64,000 nt of DNA from Streptacidiphilus albus JL83 (GCF_000744705.1 NZ_JQML01000001.1:1240001-1304000), one strand, 5' to 3'; positions 10,388-19,107 are shown, numbered from the stretch's first letter. The notes: generated by a model not told the origin, from the sequence alone. Numbers and translations are program-made.

Positions 10388-12574
10388 ATGCATCGGAATC
10401 ACAATGATCCGCCCCGTCACCATGCCGTCCCCGCCCTGCGCCTGGTCGGCGCGAGCGCGCTCGCCGGGGTGCTCGTCGCCGGGCTGGCGCTCCCCTTCGT
10501 CGGCGGGCTCGGCCTCGGCGCCGCGGCGGCGGCGGACCGCTTCAACAGCACCCCGGACGACCTGGTGCTGCCGACCCTGTCCCAGGCGTCGACCATCTAC
10601 GACGCCGACGGCGGCGTGATCGCCACCTCCTACTCGCGCAACCGGGTGGTCGTGCCGCTGGCGCAGATAGCCCCGGTGATGCAGCAGGCGATCGTGGACA
10701 TCGAGGACCACCGCTTCTTCGACCACGGCGCCATCGACCTCCAGGGCACCCTGCGGGCCCTGGTGAAGAACGCCGGCTCGGGCGGCGTCAGCCAGGGCGG
10801 GTCCACGCTGACCCAGCAGTACGTGAAGAACGTCTTCGTCGAGAAGGCCGGCGACGACGCCTCGGCCGTCCGCGAGGCCCAGCGGCAGACCACCGGCCGG
10901 AAGATCCAGGAGCTGCGCTACGCCATCAAGCTGGAGCAGACCCTCAGCAAGCAGGAAATTCTGGGCAGTTACCTGAACATCACCTACTTCGGCAACTCCG
11001 CCTACGGCATCGAGGCCGCCTCCCAGCGCTACTTCAGCATTCACGCCAGTCAGTTGACGGTGCCTCAGGCCGCGCTGCTGGCAGGCCTGGTGCAGTCGCC
11101 CTCGGCCTACGAGCCGATCGGCAACCCGAAGGCCGCGCTGGCCCGGCGGGACCAGGTGCTCACCGCGATGGCCGGCTACGGCACCATCACCGAGGCGGAC
11201 GCCGCCCGCTACCGCGCCACCGGACTGAACCTGAAGCCCAGCCAGCCGAAGGAGGGCTGCATCACCGCCCACGAGGGCGCGGCCTTCTTCTGCGACTACG
11301 TCGAGCACATCGTGCTGAAGGACCCGGCCTTCGGGAAGACCGCCGAGGCCCGGCAGGCGCTCTGGGACCAGGGCGGACTGCAGATCCGGACCACCCTCTC
11401 CCCCAAGGACCAGCGGGCCCTCCAGGCCGCGGTGACCGCCCACGTCTACCCGGACGACAAGGCGGCCGCAGCGATGACCATGGTCGAGCCCGGCACCGGC
11501 CGGATCCTGGCGATGGGCCAGAGCAGGCCCTACGGCTACGGCTCGACCCCCGGCGTGACCAGCCTGAACTACAACGTCGACCAGTCGATGGGCGGTGCCG
11601 GCGGCTTCCAGACCGGCTCGACCTTCAAGCCGATCACCGCGGCGGCGGCGCTGGAGCAGGGCATCGGGATGGACCAGGTGTACGCCTCCCCCTACGCCGA
11701 GGACTACCCGGCGATGACCGACTGCAAGGGCAACCGGCTGCGGGCCCAGCCGGGCAACCGGAACGACGCCCACAGCCTGGTCGGACCGTTCAACATGAAC
11801 CAGGCCATGGCGCAGTCGGTGAACACCTACTTCGTGCCGCTCGAAGGCGACACCGGGCTGTGCAACGTGGTGCGGATGATGAACAAGCTGGGCATCACCA
11901 GCCAGGCGCTGGAGGTCCACGACAAGAAGACCAAGAAGACCTCGCTGGCCCCGATCGACGAGGTCCAGTCACTGACCCTGGGCACCAACAACCTCACCCC
12001 GCTGGAGATGGCCAACGTCTACGCCACCTTCGCCGCGCGCGGCAGCTACTGCTCCCCGACCGCGATCACCTCGGTCACCACCTCGGCGGGCAAGAAGCTC
12101 GCCGTCCCGGCGGCCGACTGCCACCAGGTGATGCAGCAGAGCACCGCCGACAAGATCACCACCATGCTCAACGGCGTGGTCCAGGACGGCACCGGGACCC
12201 CGGTCCGCTTCGACGACGGCCGCCCCAGCGCGGGCAAGACCGGTACCACCAACGGCAGCGCCCAGGTCTGGTTCGTCGGCTACACCCCGCAGCTCGCGGG
12301 CGCAGCGCTGATCAGCGACACCGCCTCCACCACCGAGCACCTGGACGACGGCCAGACCATCCACGGCCGCGTCCCCGGTATCGTCACCGGCGGCGGGCTG
12401 GCCGGCCCGGTCTGGCACGACGCCGTGGGCGGCGCCCTGAAGGGCGTCGACTTCGCCCAGTTCCACCTGGTGGACCTGCCTGCCGACGCCCGGAAGGCCG
12501 CCCCGCCGGACAAGTCGGGCGAACCCAAGAAGGCCGACGGCACCGACGGCACCGACCCCGTCGGGGGTCAGTAG
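10388..12574 (+). CDS. Class A penicillin-binding protein (transglycosylase/transpeptidase)
   Basis: 728-aa bifunctional peptidoglycan synthase anchored by one N-terminal membrane helix (residues ~18-48). The GT51 glycosyltransferase domain (~60-240) has EDHRFFDHGAID with the catalytic Glu, GGSTLTQQ, RKIQELRYA and YLNITYFGNSAYGIEAAS. The transpeptidase domain (~330-670) has the three penicillin-binding motifs: GSTFKP (SxxK), SVN in AMAQSVNTYF, and KTGTTNG (KTG). The C-terminus is a short Lys/Asp/Gly-rich tail. It polymerises lipid II and cross-links stem peptides outside the membrane. It is monocistronic, between the OYE terminator and the convergent methyltransferase. The ATG is preceded by only a weak AGG. 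Confidence 0.95.
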   Translation: MHRNHNDPPRHHAVPALRLVGASALAGVLVAGLALPFVGGLGLGAAAAADRFNSTPDDLVLPTLSQASTIYDADGGVIATSYSRNRVVVPLAQIAPVMQQAIVDIEDHRFFDHGAIDLQGTLRALVKNAGSGGVSQGGSTLTQQYVKNVFVEKAGDDASAVREAQRQTTGRKIQELRYAIKLEQTLSKQEILGSYLNITYFGNSAYGIEAASQRYFSIHASQLTVPQAALLAGLVQSPSAYEPIGNPKAALARRDQVLTAMAGYGTITEADAARYRATGLNLKPSQPKEGCITAHEGAAFFCDYVEHIVLKDPAFGKTAEARQALWDQGGLQIRTTLSPKDQRALQAAVTAHVYPDDKAAAAMTMVEPGTGRILAMGQSRPYGYGSTPGVTSLNYNVDQSMGGAGGFQTGSTFKPITAAAALEQGIGMDQVYASPYAEDYPAMTDCKGNRLRAQPGNRNDAHSLVGPFNMNQAMAQSVNTYFVPLEGDTGLCNVVRMMNKLGITSQALEVHDKKTKKTSLAPIDEVQSLTLGTNNLTPLEMANVYATFAARGSYCSPTAITSVTTSAGKKLAVPAADCHQVMQQSTADKITTMLNGVVQDGTGTPVRFDDGRPSAGKTGTTNGSAQVWFVGYTPQLAGAALISDTASTTEHLDDGQTIHGRVPGIVTGGGLAGPVWHDAVGGALKGVDFAQFHLVDLPADARKAAPPDKSGEPKKADGTDGTDPVGGQ

Positions 12575-12629
12575 CCGCCGGGGCCGGGGCCGGCACCGGG
12601 GCCGCACCGGTCCTACCGGCCCCGCCCCG

Positions 12630-13475
12630 TCAGGGCTTGCGCGCTATGGCGACATAGCAGGAGGCCTCGCCGTCGGTGACCCCGCCGAGCTCGTCCTCCC
12701 GGTCCGGCCGCCAGCGCTGGGCGGAGGCGACCCCCGGGTCGAGCAGGGTCCAACCGTCGAAGAAGGCGCTGAACTCCGCCCGGCTGCGGCCCTGGCAGTG
12801 GGTTCCGGCGGCGCGGTAGACGGCGGTCGCCCGCTCGATCCGCTCGGGGTCGAAGTCCGCGGTCAGGTGGGTCATGGTGAGCGTGCTGCCCGGGGCCAGC
12901 TGTTCCTTCAGCAGCTCGACGATCTCGTGCGCGCCGAGCGCCGCCGTACCGTCCGCCCTGGTGCCGCCCTCGTCCGGGATGAAGTGGAGCAGCGCGTTGA
13001 GGCTGAGCGCCACCGGCCGGTCGAGGTCCAGGACGTCGCGGACCTCGGGGGTCTCCAGCAGCGTCTTCGGGTCGGTCACGTCGCCCTGGGCGTAGGCGGT
13101 CCGGCCCTCGGGGGTGCTGTGCAGCAGCGCGGCGGCGTGGGCCAGCACGATCGGGTCGTTGTCGGTGTAGACGACGTGTGCGGCCGGGTCGAGGGACTGC
13201 GCGATCTCGTGCAGGTTCGGCGAGGTCGGTATGCCGGTGCCGATGTCCAGGAACTGGGTCAGGCCGAGGCCGGCCAGGAACCGGGTGGAGCGGTGCATGA
13301 AGCGGCGGTTGGTGCGGGCGGCGATCAGCGCCGAGGGGAAGGCCGCGATGGCGCGCCCGGCGGCCTCCCGGTCGGCCGGGAAGTTTGTGTACCCACCGAG
13401 ATAGTAGTCGTACATCCGGGCGGAGTGCGCCCGGTCCATCTTCAGATCGATACCGGTCTGGCGGTCGGTGCTCAA
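12630..13475 (-). CDS. SAM-dependent methyltransferase of the actinobacterial DUF574 (Methyltransf_19) type
   Basis: 281-aa protein that is entirely one methyltransferase domain. Diagnostic segments are the N-terminal SARMYDYYLGGYTNFPADRE, the SAM-binding QFLDIGTGIPTSPN with the acidic VVYTDNDPIVLAHA, then YAQGDVTDPKTLL and LNALLHFIPD. This family is highly expanded in Streptomyces and its substrates are largely unknown. It starts with TTG behind GGGGGAAC. It converges with the penicillin-binding protein gene and is divergent from the sigma-like gene at 13771 across a ~295-bp region with a perfect dyad. Confidence 0.9.
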   Translation of the reverse strand: MSTDRQTGIDLKMDRAHSARMYDYYLGGYTNFPADREAAGRAIAAFPSALIAARTNRRFMHRSTRFLAGLGLTQFLDIGTGIPTSPNLHEIAQSLDPAAHVVYTDNDPIVLAHAAALLHSTPEGRTAYAQGDVTDPKTLLETPEVRDVLDLDRPVALSLNALLHFIPDEGGTRADGTAALGAHEIVELLKEQLAPGSTLTMTHLTADFDPERIERATAVYRAAGTHCQGRSRAEFSAFFDGWTLLDPGVASAQRWRPDREDELGGVTDGEASCYVAIARKP

Positions 13476-13635
13476 CGTGTTCCCCCTGGGCGTCGGTCCA
13501 CTGGTGGCGGAGCCGGCTGCTCCCCTCGGCGCGCAGCCTACAAGCTGTTCCGGGCCGACGGGGGAGGCCGATTCCCACTCCCGGAACGGTATCTGGGATG
13601 GTTAGACGTGGTCCGTACCAGCGGACCGGAACGAA

Positions 13636-13653
13636 GTCCGGGATTTCCCGGAC
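13636..13653. promoter_or_regulatory. Perfect 18-bp dyad in the divergent promoter region
   Basis: Arms GTCCGGGA and TCCCGGAC around TT, 118 bp before the sigma-like gene and ~160 bp before the methyltransferase gene. The rest of 13476-13770 has no gene. A dimeric repressor site shared by the two genes is possible, but no regulator can be named. Confidence 0.4.
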
Positions 13654-13770
13654 CAGTCGGAGCAGTGCGGTGCCTGAGGACGGGATGACCTTCGTGATAC
13701 GGATGCGCGACGCGATGGCGCCGGCGACTGCCGGGCGGGGTACGGGCGTCGGCCGCGAGGCGGCTGACAA

Positions 13771-14361
13771 GTGACCGATCCCGACAGCCCGCTGGCCACC
13801 GCGCCGAGGCTGGGCACACCCGAACGCGTGGCTCGGCAGCGCGAGTTGCTCACCCTGGACGCTTTCTACGACTCCCACCGCACCCTGTGGCTGCGCTACG
13901 CGACGCTCCAGGTGGGCGACCGCGACCAGGCGGCGCGGCTGGTCCGCGCGGTCCGCGACCAACTGGCGCAGGACTGGGAGCAGGTACTGCGGCGGCAGTC
14001 GGTGCCGGAGTACGCCTGGGCGGCACTGAAGGACCACATCCACGGCTGGCTGGCCGAGCGCGGACGGCTGCCGGTGATGGCGGACACCGCCGCGTTCCAC
14101 GCCGCGGTGCGCAAGCTGCTGCTGCCCGAGCACCAGGACGGGTTCGAGGTCCTCGAACGCGAGTTGGGGCTCTACTCCGCCATCGGCGAACTGACGGAGC
14201 GTCAGAGCGACGTGGTGGTACTGCGCTACGTGCTCCACGCCGGGGACCACGACATCGCCGCCTACCTGGGCACGACCGCCGACGCGGTGCGCGCCCACGT
14301 GGCGCACGCCAAGGCCCGGCTGGCGCTGCGGCTGCGGACCGCGCCCGGGGAGCAGCCGTGA
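13771..14361 (+). CDS. Sigma-70 region 4-like helix-turn-helix protein
   Basis: 196-aa protein resembling an RNA polymerase sigma factor reduced to its helical parts. The N-terminal half (LDAFYDSHRTLWLRYATLQV) is like a degenerate region 2 without a convincing -10 recognition helix. The C-terminal ~60 residues read LGLYSAIGELTERQSDVVVL then HDIAAYLGTTADAVRAHVAH, a good region 4/LuxR-type helix-turn-helix. It may bind DNA as an alternative sigma-like regulator. It starts with GTG. Its stop overlaps the GTG of the next gene by 4 bp (GTGA), so the two are translationally coupled. Confidence 0.7.
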   Translation: MTDPDSPLATAPRLGTPERVARQRELLTLDAFYDSHRTLWLRYATLQVGDRDQAARLVRAVRDQLAQDWEQVLRRQSVPEYAWAALKDHIHGWLAERGRLPVMADTAAFHAAVRKLLLPEHQDGFEVLERELGLYSAIGELTERQSDVVVLRYVLHAGDHDIAAYLGTTADAVRAHVAHAKARLALRLRTAPGEQP

Positions 14362-15329
14362 CCGACCCCGTCCCCAGGGGCGTGCATCCCGACATCGACG
14401 CGGTGCTGGAGGACGCCGAGGTCCTGCAGGACCTGGACGACGCCGACCTCGACCCCTCCCACCCCTCCTGGGAGCCGGAGGGTACCGGCGGCTGCCGGCA
14501 CCACCGGCCGCCGCCGCAGGACGCCCCGACCGACGAGGTCCGTGAGCCGGTGTGCGTGCCGGCCTGCGCGCGGGCGATCCGCCAGACCGCCGCCCGCGAC
14601 CTGCACCTGGCGGTGTCCCTGGTCGTCGGCGACCCGAAGGCGGCCGTCGCGCTGGCCCGGTTCGCGGACCGCCGTGAGGCCGAGTCCGAGGGCGCGCTGG
14701 TCTTCGGCTGCCTGCTGCACCTGGCCGGACACACCGACGCGGCCGAGTTCTGGTGGCAGTTCGCGGCCGGCGGCGGCGACCCCACGGCCGCCTTCTGCCT
14801 CTACCTCTTCCACCGCAACCAGGGGCAGCACCGGACCGCCCAGCACTGGCGGACCCAGTCCCGCGACCTCCAGGGCGGCGCGCCGCCGACCGCCCCGGCG
14901 AACCTGCCGCCGGGCGTGCCCGTGGGCATGCCGCCGGCCGGTCCCGGGGCGGCGACCGGCGAGCTGCCGCTACTGCCGGGGGCGGTGCGCCGGGCCCTGC
15001 TCAGCCAGTGCCACCAGGGCACCTCGCCGCAGCTGCCGCCGGCCCTGGAGGCCGCCGTCAACAGCCTCTACGGGCAGCTCGGGGAGCAGGACGACGACTC
15101 CGGGACCTGCCCGCTGCCGGTGGGCGCGTTCCCGGCCGGACTGGTGCGGGTTCCGCCCCCGGCCGGCCCCGTTTCACCCGGCCCCGCTTCGCCCGGCTCC
15201 CCTGCGCCCGCTTCTCCGGCCACCGGCTCCCCCGCCGCCGGCCCGCCGCCGACCGGCTCCGGCTCGGCGGCCCCGGCCGGCTCCTCGGGCAGCTCCAGCT
15301 CGGCCCAGATGGTCTTGCCCCGGGGGTGA
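14358..15329 (+). CDS. Uncharacterised protein with TPR/Sel1-like helical core and low-complexity tail
   Basis: 323-aa protein translationally coupled to the sigma-like gene. Residues ~1-60 are acidic and Cys/His-containing (GGCRHHRPPP, VCVPACARAI). Residues ~65-160 are helical with repeat-like units (AVALARFADRREAESEGALV, DAAEFWWQFAAGGGDPTAAF, LYLFHRNQGQHRTAQHW), reminiscent of Sel1/TPR repeats. The last ~70 residues are Pro/Ala/Gly/Ser-rich. The gene pair is familiar from Streptomyces genomes but I know no function; a role as modulator of its sigma-like neighbour is a guess. Its last 262 bp overlap the convergent SpoIIE gene. The GTG start is chosen from the 4-bp coupling; the open frame extends further upstream inside the previous gene. 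Confidence 0.6.
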   Translation: MTDPVPRGVHPDIDAVLEDAEVLQDLDDADLDPSHPSWEPEGTGGCRHHRPPPQDAPTDEVREPVCVPACARAIRQTAARDLHLAVSLVVGDPKAAVALARFADRREAESEGALVFGCLLHLAGHTDAAEFWWQFAAGGGDPTAAFCLYLFHRNQGQHRTAQHWRTQSRDLQGGAPPTAPANLPPGVPVGMPPAGPGAATGELPLLPGAVRRALLSQCHQGTSPQLPPALEAAVNSLYGQLGEQDDDSGTCPLPVGAFPAGLVRVPPPAGPVSPGPASPGSPAPASPATGSPAAGPPPTGSGSAAPAGSSGSSSSAQMVLPRG

Positions 15330-17737
15330 TACCGGGTGCCCCAGAGCGAGACGCACTGGGAGACCAGGTACAGCCCGCGCCCGCCCTCGTCGGTCTCCAG
15401 CGCCCGCCGCACATGCGGCGCGGTGCTGCTGCCGTCCTCGACCTCGCAGATCAGGGTGCGGTCGCGGATCAGCCGCAGCCGGATCGGCGGCGTGCCGTAG
15501 CGGATGGCGTTGGTGACCAGTTCGCTGACGGTCAGTTCGGCCAGGAACTCCAGTTCGGCCAGGCCCCAGTCGGCGAGCTGCGCGGAGACCAGCGACCGGG
15601 CCCGGGCCACCACCTCCGGCTCGGCCGGCAGCTCCCAGCTGACATGGCTGTCCGGGGCGAGCCCGCGCAGCCGGGCGACCAGCACCGCCACGTCGTCCTG
15701 CGGCCCCTCCGGCAGCAGTCGGCGGATCACCGTGTCGCAGACCTCGCCGGGGCCGGGGAGGGCCGTGCCGGTCCCGGCCGGTGCGAGGTCGGCCAGCACG
15801 ACCCGCAGCTGCTCGGCCCCCGCGCCCGGACCCTGGCCCCGGGCGCCGACCAGGCCGTCGGAGTAGAGCACCAGCAGGTCCCCGTCGGCCAGTTCGACCT
15901 CCCGGCTCTCGAACGGGATCCGGCCCCGGCCCAGCCCGAGGGCGGCCCCCTCCGGCAGGTCCAGCACCTCGGCCCGGCCGTCGGCCGTGACCCGGACCGG
16001 CGCCGGATGCCCGGCCCGGGCGACGGTGCAGCGCCGGGTGATCGGGTCGAAGACGGCGTAGACGAAGGTCGTCCCGGCCGCGTGACCGACGGCGCCGCCC
16101 GCGCGCCCGTCCTGCAGCCGGGCCACCAGGTCGTCCATCTCGGTCAGCAGCTCGTCCGGCGGCAGGTCCAGGTCGGCCAGGGTGCGGACGGCGGTGCGCA
16201 GCCGTCCCATGGCGACGGCCGAGTGCAGCCCGTGGCCGACGGCGTCGCCGACCACCAGCGCCACCCGGGCGCCGGAGAGCGGGATGACGTCGAACCAGTC
16301 GCCACCGAGCGCGGCATGGCCGCTGGCGGGCAGGTAGCGGGAGGCGGCCTCGACCGCGCCGAGCACCGGCAGCCGCTGCGGCAGCAGGCTGCGCTGGAGC
16401 GCCAGCGCGGTGGTCCGCTCCCGGGTGTAGCGGCTGGCGTTGTCGATGCAGACGGCGGCGCGGGCGACGAACTCCTGCGCCAGCAGCATGTCGTCGGGCT
16501 CGAAGGGGTGCTCGCGGTCGAAGCGGAGGAAGACCACCGTGCCCAGCACGGCGCCGCGCGCGGACATCGGCACCAGCAGCCAGGAGTGCACCCCGCGCGC
16601 CCGCATCAGCGCCGCCCGGCGCTGGTCGACGTGGACGAAGGTGCCCAGCACCTCGTCGCCGTTGAGCAGCAGCGGCCGGCCGGAGGCCATGGCCTGGGCG
16701 AACATGCTGCCGGGCCCGGAGGCGAAGGCGTCCACCTCGCCGATCCGGAGGATCTGGCCCATGGTCGCGCCGGGACGGGTCGACTGCCCCGCGCGCCGCA
16801 GCTCCACCCCGGCGCCGAGCGGCCCGGCCACCGGTTCCGCGCCGCCGAAGACCGGGTCGAGCAGGTTGACGTAGGCGTGGTCGGCGAACTGCGGAACCGC
16901 GACGTCGGTCAGCTCCTGCGCGGTGCGCAGCACGTCCAGGCTGCTGCCGATCTTCGTGTTGGCGTCGTTGACCAGCTTGAGCCGGGTCCGGGCACGGAGC
17001 TGCTCGGTCACCTCGAACACCGAGTGCGCCAGCGCGACCACCGCCCCGTCGTGGTCGCGCACCGGCAGGATGGTCTCCGACCAGACCCGGTCGAGGTCGG
17101 GGTCGGTCGGGTGGTGGGTGCGGACCTCAGTGCCGAGCAGCGGCTCCCCGGTCGCCAGCACCTTGCGCTGCCGCTCGGTGAAGGCGGCCACGTCCATCCG
17201 GTCGACCGAGGGCACCTCGCCCATGGCGCGGCCGACGTACTCGGCGTCGGGGAATCCGGTGGATTCGGCGGACGCCTCGTTCCTGGCGAGGTAGCGGAGC
17301 CGGGTGTCGAACATGTCGATGATGAACGGTGACTCGGTGAACAGGGCGCGGGAGAAGGCCGCGAGGAGTTCGCCCCGGTGCGCGGTGGCGGCCCGGACCG
17401 CCACCGCGAGCCAGTGCTGCACCCCGTCGGCGAGGGTGAGCAGTTGGCCCCGGAGGGCGACGTCGATCGGGGTGCCGCTGCGGCTCCGGAGCACCGCGGG
17501 CTCCCGCGCATAGGGCTGCCGGTCGGAGTGGAACCGGGCGAACCGGGTGATCTCCTCGGGATCGTGGAGGAGTTCGGCGGCAGCCCGCCCGACCACCTCC
17601 TCGGCCGGAAAGCCGGTCAGCCGCTCCGCGCCCGGGCTCCAGCCCGCGACCAGCCCGCGCGCGTCGATGACCGCGAGCGCCTCCCCGGACGGATCGGGGG
17701 AACCGCCCAGCCCTTCGAGGAATACCGGGTCGTCCAT
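15068..17737 (-). CDS. PAS-PAS-GAF-SpoIIE phosphatase with C-terminal HATPase_c (anti-sigma-like) domain
   Basis: 889-aa multidomain signalling protein. Approximate order: PAS (15-115, GWSPGAERLTGFPAEEVVGR), second PAS (125-245, RNEASAESTGFPDAEYVGRA), GAF (260-425), SpoIIE/PP2C phosphatase (440-650, ALGGDWFDVIPL, VALVVGDAVGHG, LVLYSDGLVGARG) and a RsbW-like HATPase_c (670-790, LTVSELVTNAIRYG, DEGGRGLYLVSQC). Such proteins dephosphorylate anti-sigma-factor antagonists, while the kinase-like domain may phosphorylate them, tying sensory input to sigma factor release. ATG at 17737 is chosen: GCGGAGA precedes it and PAS follows, although the frame is open further upstream. The last ~90 residues are low-complexity and overlap the convergent gene by 262 bp. 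Confidence 0.88.
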   Translation of the reverse strand: MDDPVFLEGLGGSPDPSGEALAVIDARGLVAGWSPGAERLTGFPAEEVVGRAAAELLHDPEEITRFARFHSDRQPYAREPAVLRSRSGTPIDVALRGQLLTLADGVQHWLAVAVRAATAHRGELLAAFSRALFTESPFIIDMFDTRLRYLARNEASAESTGFPDAEYVGRAMGEVPSVDRMDVAAFTERQRKVLATGEPLLGTEVRTHHPTDPDLDRVWSETILPVRDHDGAVVALAHSVFEVTEQLRARTRLKLVNDANTKIGSSLDVLRTAQELTDVAVPQFADHAYVNLLDPVFGGAEPVAGPLGAGVELRRAGQSTRPGATMGQILRIGEVDAFASGPGSMFAQAMASGRPLLLNGDEVLGTFVHVDQRRAALMRARGVHSWLLVPMSARGAVLGTVVFLRFDREHPFEPDDMLLAQEFVARAAVCIDNASRYTRERTTALALQRSLLPQRLPVLGAVEAASRYLPASGHAALGGDWFDVIPLSGARVALVVGDAVGHGLHSAVAMGRLRTAVRTLADLDLPPDELLTEMDDLVARLQDGRAGGAVGHAAGTTFVYAVFDPITRRCTVARAGHPAPVRVTADGRAEVLDLPEGAALGLGRGRIPFESREVELADGDLLVLYSDGLVGARGQGPGAGAEQLRVVLADLAPAGTGTALPGPGEVCDTVIRRLLPEGPQDDVAVLVARLRGLAPDSHVSWELPAEPEVVARARSLVSAQLADWGLAELEFLAELTVSELVTNAIRYGTPPIRLRLIRDRTLICEVEDGSSTAPHVRRALETDEGGRGLYLVSQCVSLWGTRYHPRGKTIWAELELPEEPAGAAEPEPVGGGPAAGEPVAGEAGAGEPGEAGPGETGPAGGGTRTSPAGNAPTGSGQVPESSSCSPSCP

Positions 17738-17865
17738 GCGTGCATTCTCCGCGGCTCGCAGCACCGGCCCGCGCCCGCCGTACGGGGGATTCGACGGCCG
17801 GTTCGGCGGGCAGCGCCTCGCATTTTCCCCGAGTGTACGCTCGGCCGGGAAGGGCCGCCGATGGC

Positions 17866-18336
17866 TCAGGCGGGGGGCGGCTCCTGCCGCAGCCGGCGGG
17901 CGACCTCGCCCAGACCGGCCGCGACGTGGTCGAGCTGCTCCGGGGTGAGCACGTCGATGAGGGCCGCGCGGACCGCCGCGACATGGCCCGGGGCGGCGGC
18001 GCGCAGCGCCTCCATGCCGCGGTCGGTGATCTCGGCGCTCACCCCGCGGACATCGCTGGGACAGGAGCGCCGGGCGACCAGTCCGGCCCGCTCCAGCTGG
18101 GTGACCTGGTACGTCAGCCCGCTCTTGGAGGTGACCAGCCGCTCCGCCAGCTCGGTCATCCGCAGCGAGCGGTCCGGCGCCGCGGAGAGCTGGACCAGGA
18201 CCTCGTACTGGGTGTGCGAGAGCCCCGCCTCGACCTTGAGCTGCTGCTCCAGGCGGCGGTTGACCAGGTTTGCGGCGGCCAGGAAGCCGACCCAGGCGGC
18301 CTTCTCCCGATCGTCCAGCCAGCGCGGTTCGTCCAT
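17866..18336 (-). CDS. MarR family transcriptional regulator
   Basis: 156-aa winged-helix regulator. The N-terminal dimerisation helix is followed by LSHTQYEVLVQLSAAPDRSL, the recognition region MTELAERLVTSKSGLTYQVT, the wing region ERAGLVARRSCPSDVRGVSA and a C-terminal dimer helix (TPEQLDHVAAGLGEVARRL). It is divergent from the GTP cyclohydrolase II gene; the 102-bp gap contains two dyads that fit MarR operators (18357-18368 and 18398-18413). It most likely represses both its own gene and the cyclohydrolase until a small ligand releases it. The ligand is unknown. Confidence 0.92.
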   Translation of the reverse strand: MDEPRWLDDREKAAWVGFLAAANLVNRRLEQQLKVEAGLSHTQYEVLVQLSAAPDRSLRMTELAERLVTSKSGLTYQVTQLERAGLVARRSCPSDVRGVSAEITDRGMEALRAAAPGHVAAVRAALIDVLTPEQLDHVAAGLGEVARRLRQEPPPA

Positions 18337-18356
18337 GGCGCCACTTTACTCTGTTG

Positions 18357-18368
18357 TTCAAATTTGAA
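18357..18368. promoter_or_regulatory. MarR operator 1
   Basis: Perfect 12-bp palindrome TTCAAATTTGAA, 21 bp from the MarR start codon, in an otherwise GC-rich gap. With site 2 it defines a common core GTTCAAATT-GAAC. Confidence 0.7.
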
Positions 18369-18397
18369 ACGCGGTGTAGCGTCGGCCGGGTCCACGT

Positions 18398-18413
18398 GGT
18401 TCAAATTAGAACC
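18398..18413. promoter_or_regulatory. MarR operator 2
   Basis: GGTTCAAATTAGAACC has arms GGTTC/GAACC around AAATTA and ends 25 bp before the cyclohydrolase start codon. Its centre is 43 bp (about four helical turns) from operator 1. One site faces each divergent gene. Confidence 0.7.
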
Positions 18414-18438
18414 AACCGCGCCCTGAGCGGAGCCTTCC

Positions 18439-19107
18439 ATGCCGAAGCAGACCCTGCCGGAGCAGAGCCAGACCGACTCCCGCGCCCTGCCCGCCGCCAC
18501 CGTACGGACCCGGGTCCGGGTGCCGCTGCGCTTCGGCGACGGCTACGCGGTCGACGCCGACGTCGTCACCTTCCACGGCCTCGTCGACGGCCTGGAGCAC
18601 CTCGCCGTCGCCCTGGGCGACCCCGACCCGCAGGGCACGCCGCTGGTGCGGCTGCACTCGGAGTGCCTGACCGGCGACGTCTTCGGCTCGGCCCGCTGCG
18701 ACTGCGGCCCGCAGCTGCGCGAGGCGGTCGAGCGGATCGCCGAGGCCGGCGGCTACCTGCTGTACCTGCGGCAGGAGGGCCGGGGCATCGGCCTCTACAA
18801 CAAGCTGGACGCCTATGCGCTCCAGGACGGCGGCCTGGACACCTACGCCGCCAACGCGGCGCTGGGCCTGCCCGAGGACGCCCGCGACTACAGCGCCGCC
18901 GCCCAGATGCTGACCGCGCTCGGAGTGGGCGCGCTGGACCTGCTGTCCAACAACCCGGACAAGGCCGCGCAGCTGCGCGGCCTCGGCGTCCCGGTCCGCG
19001 ACCGGGTCCCCACCGGCGTCTTCGCCACCGGCCACAACCTGCACTACCTGCGGGCCAAGGTCGAGCACACCAACCACACCATCGCGCTCGACCGGCTGGC
19101 CGGCTGA
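18439..19107 (+). CDS. ribA: GTP cyclohydrolase II (stand-alone RibA-type)
   Basis: 222-aa enzyme opening the imidazole ring of GTP, the first step of riboflavin biosynthesis or of related pyrimidine-derived metabolites. The zinc site is intact in HSECLTGDVFGSARCDCGP, and the catalytic segment LRQEGRGIGLYNKLDAYALQ is present with its Arg and Tyr. LLSNNPDKAAQL is the usual GTP-contacting loop. It lacks the RibB (DHBP synthase) domain of bifunctional RibBA, and no other rib genes are nearby. Together with control by a dedicated MarR regulator, this suggests an inducible or secondary cyclohydrolase, of which Streptomyces often have several. ATG follows GGAG. A hairpin terminator lies downstream. 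Confidence 0.9.
   Translation: MPKQTLPEQSQTDSRALPAATVRTRVRVPLRFGDGYAVDADVVTFHGLVDGLEHLAVALGDPDPQGTPLVRLHSECLTGDVFGSARCDCGPQLREAVERIAEAGGYLLYLRQEGRGIGLYNKLDAYALQDGGLDTYAANAALGLPEDARDYSAAAQMLTALGVGALDLLSNNPDKAAQLRGLGVPVRDRVPTGVFATGHNLHYLRAKVEHTNHTIALDRLAG

Noticed and set aside
14753-17332. 859-codon plus-strand frame opposite the SpoIIE gene
   Set aside because: Antisense shadow rich in Gly/Arg/Gln; no domain signal, whereas the minus strand shows ordered PAS, GAF, PP2C and HATPase motifs.
17738-18361. N-terminal extension of the SpoIIE frame across the MarR gene
   Set aside because: The extra ~200 residues are Arg/Gly-rich, overlap the MarR gene on the same strand in another frame, and precede a good start with ribosome-binding site at 17737.
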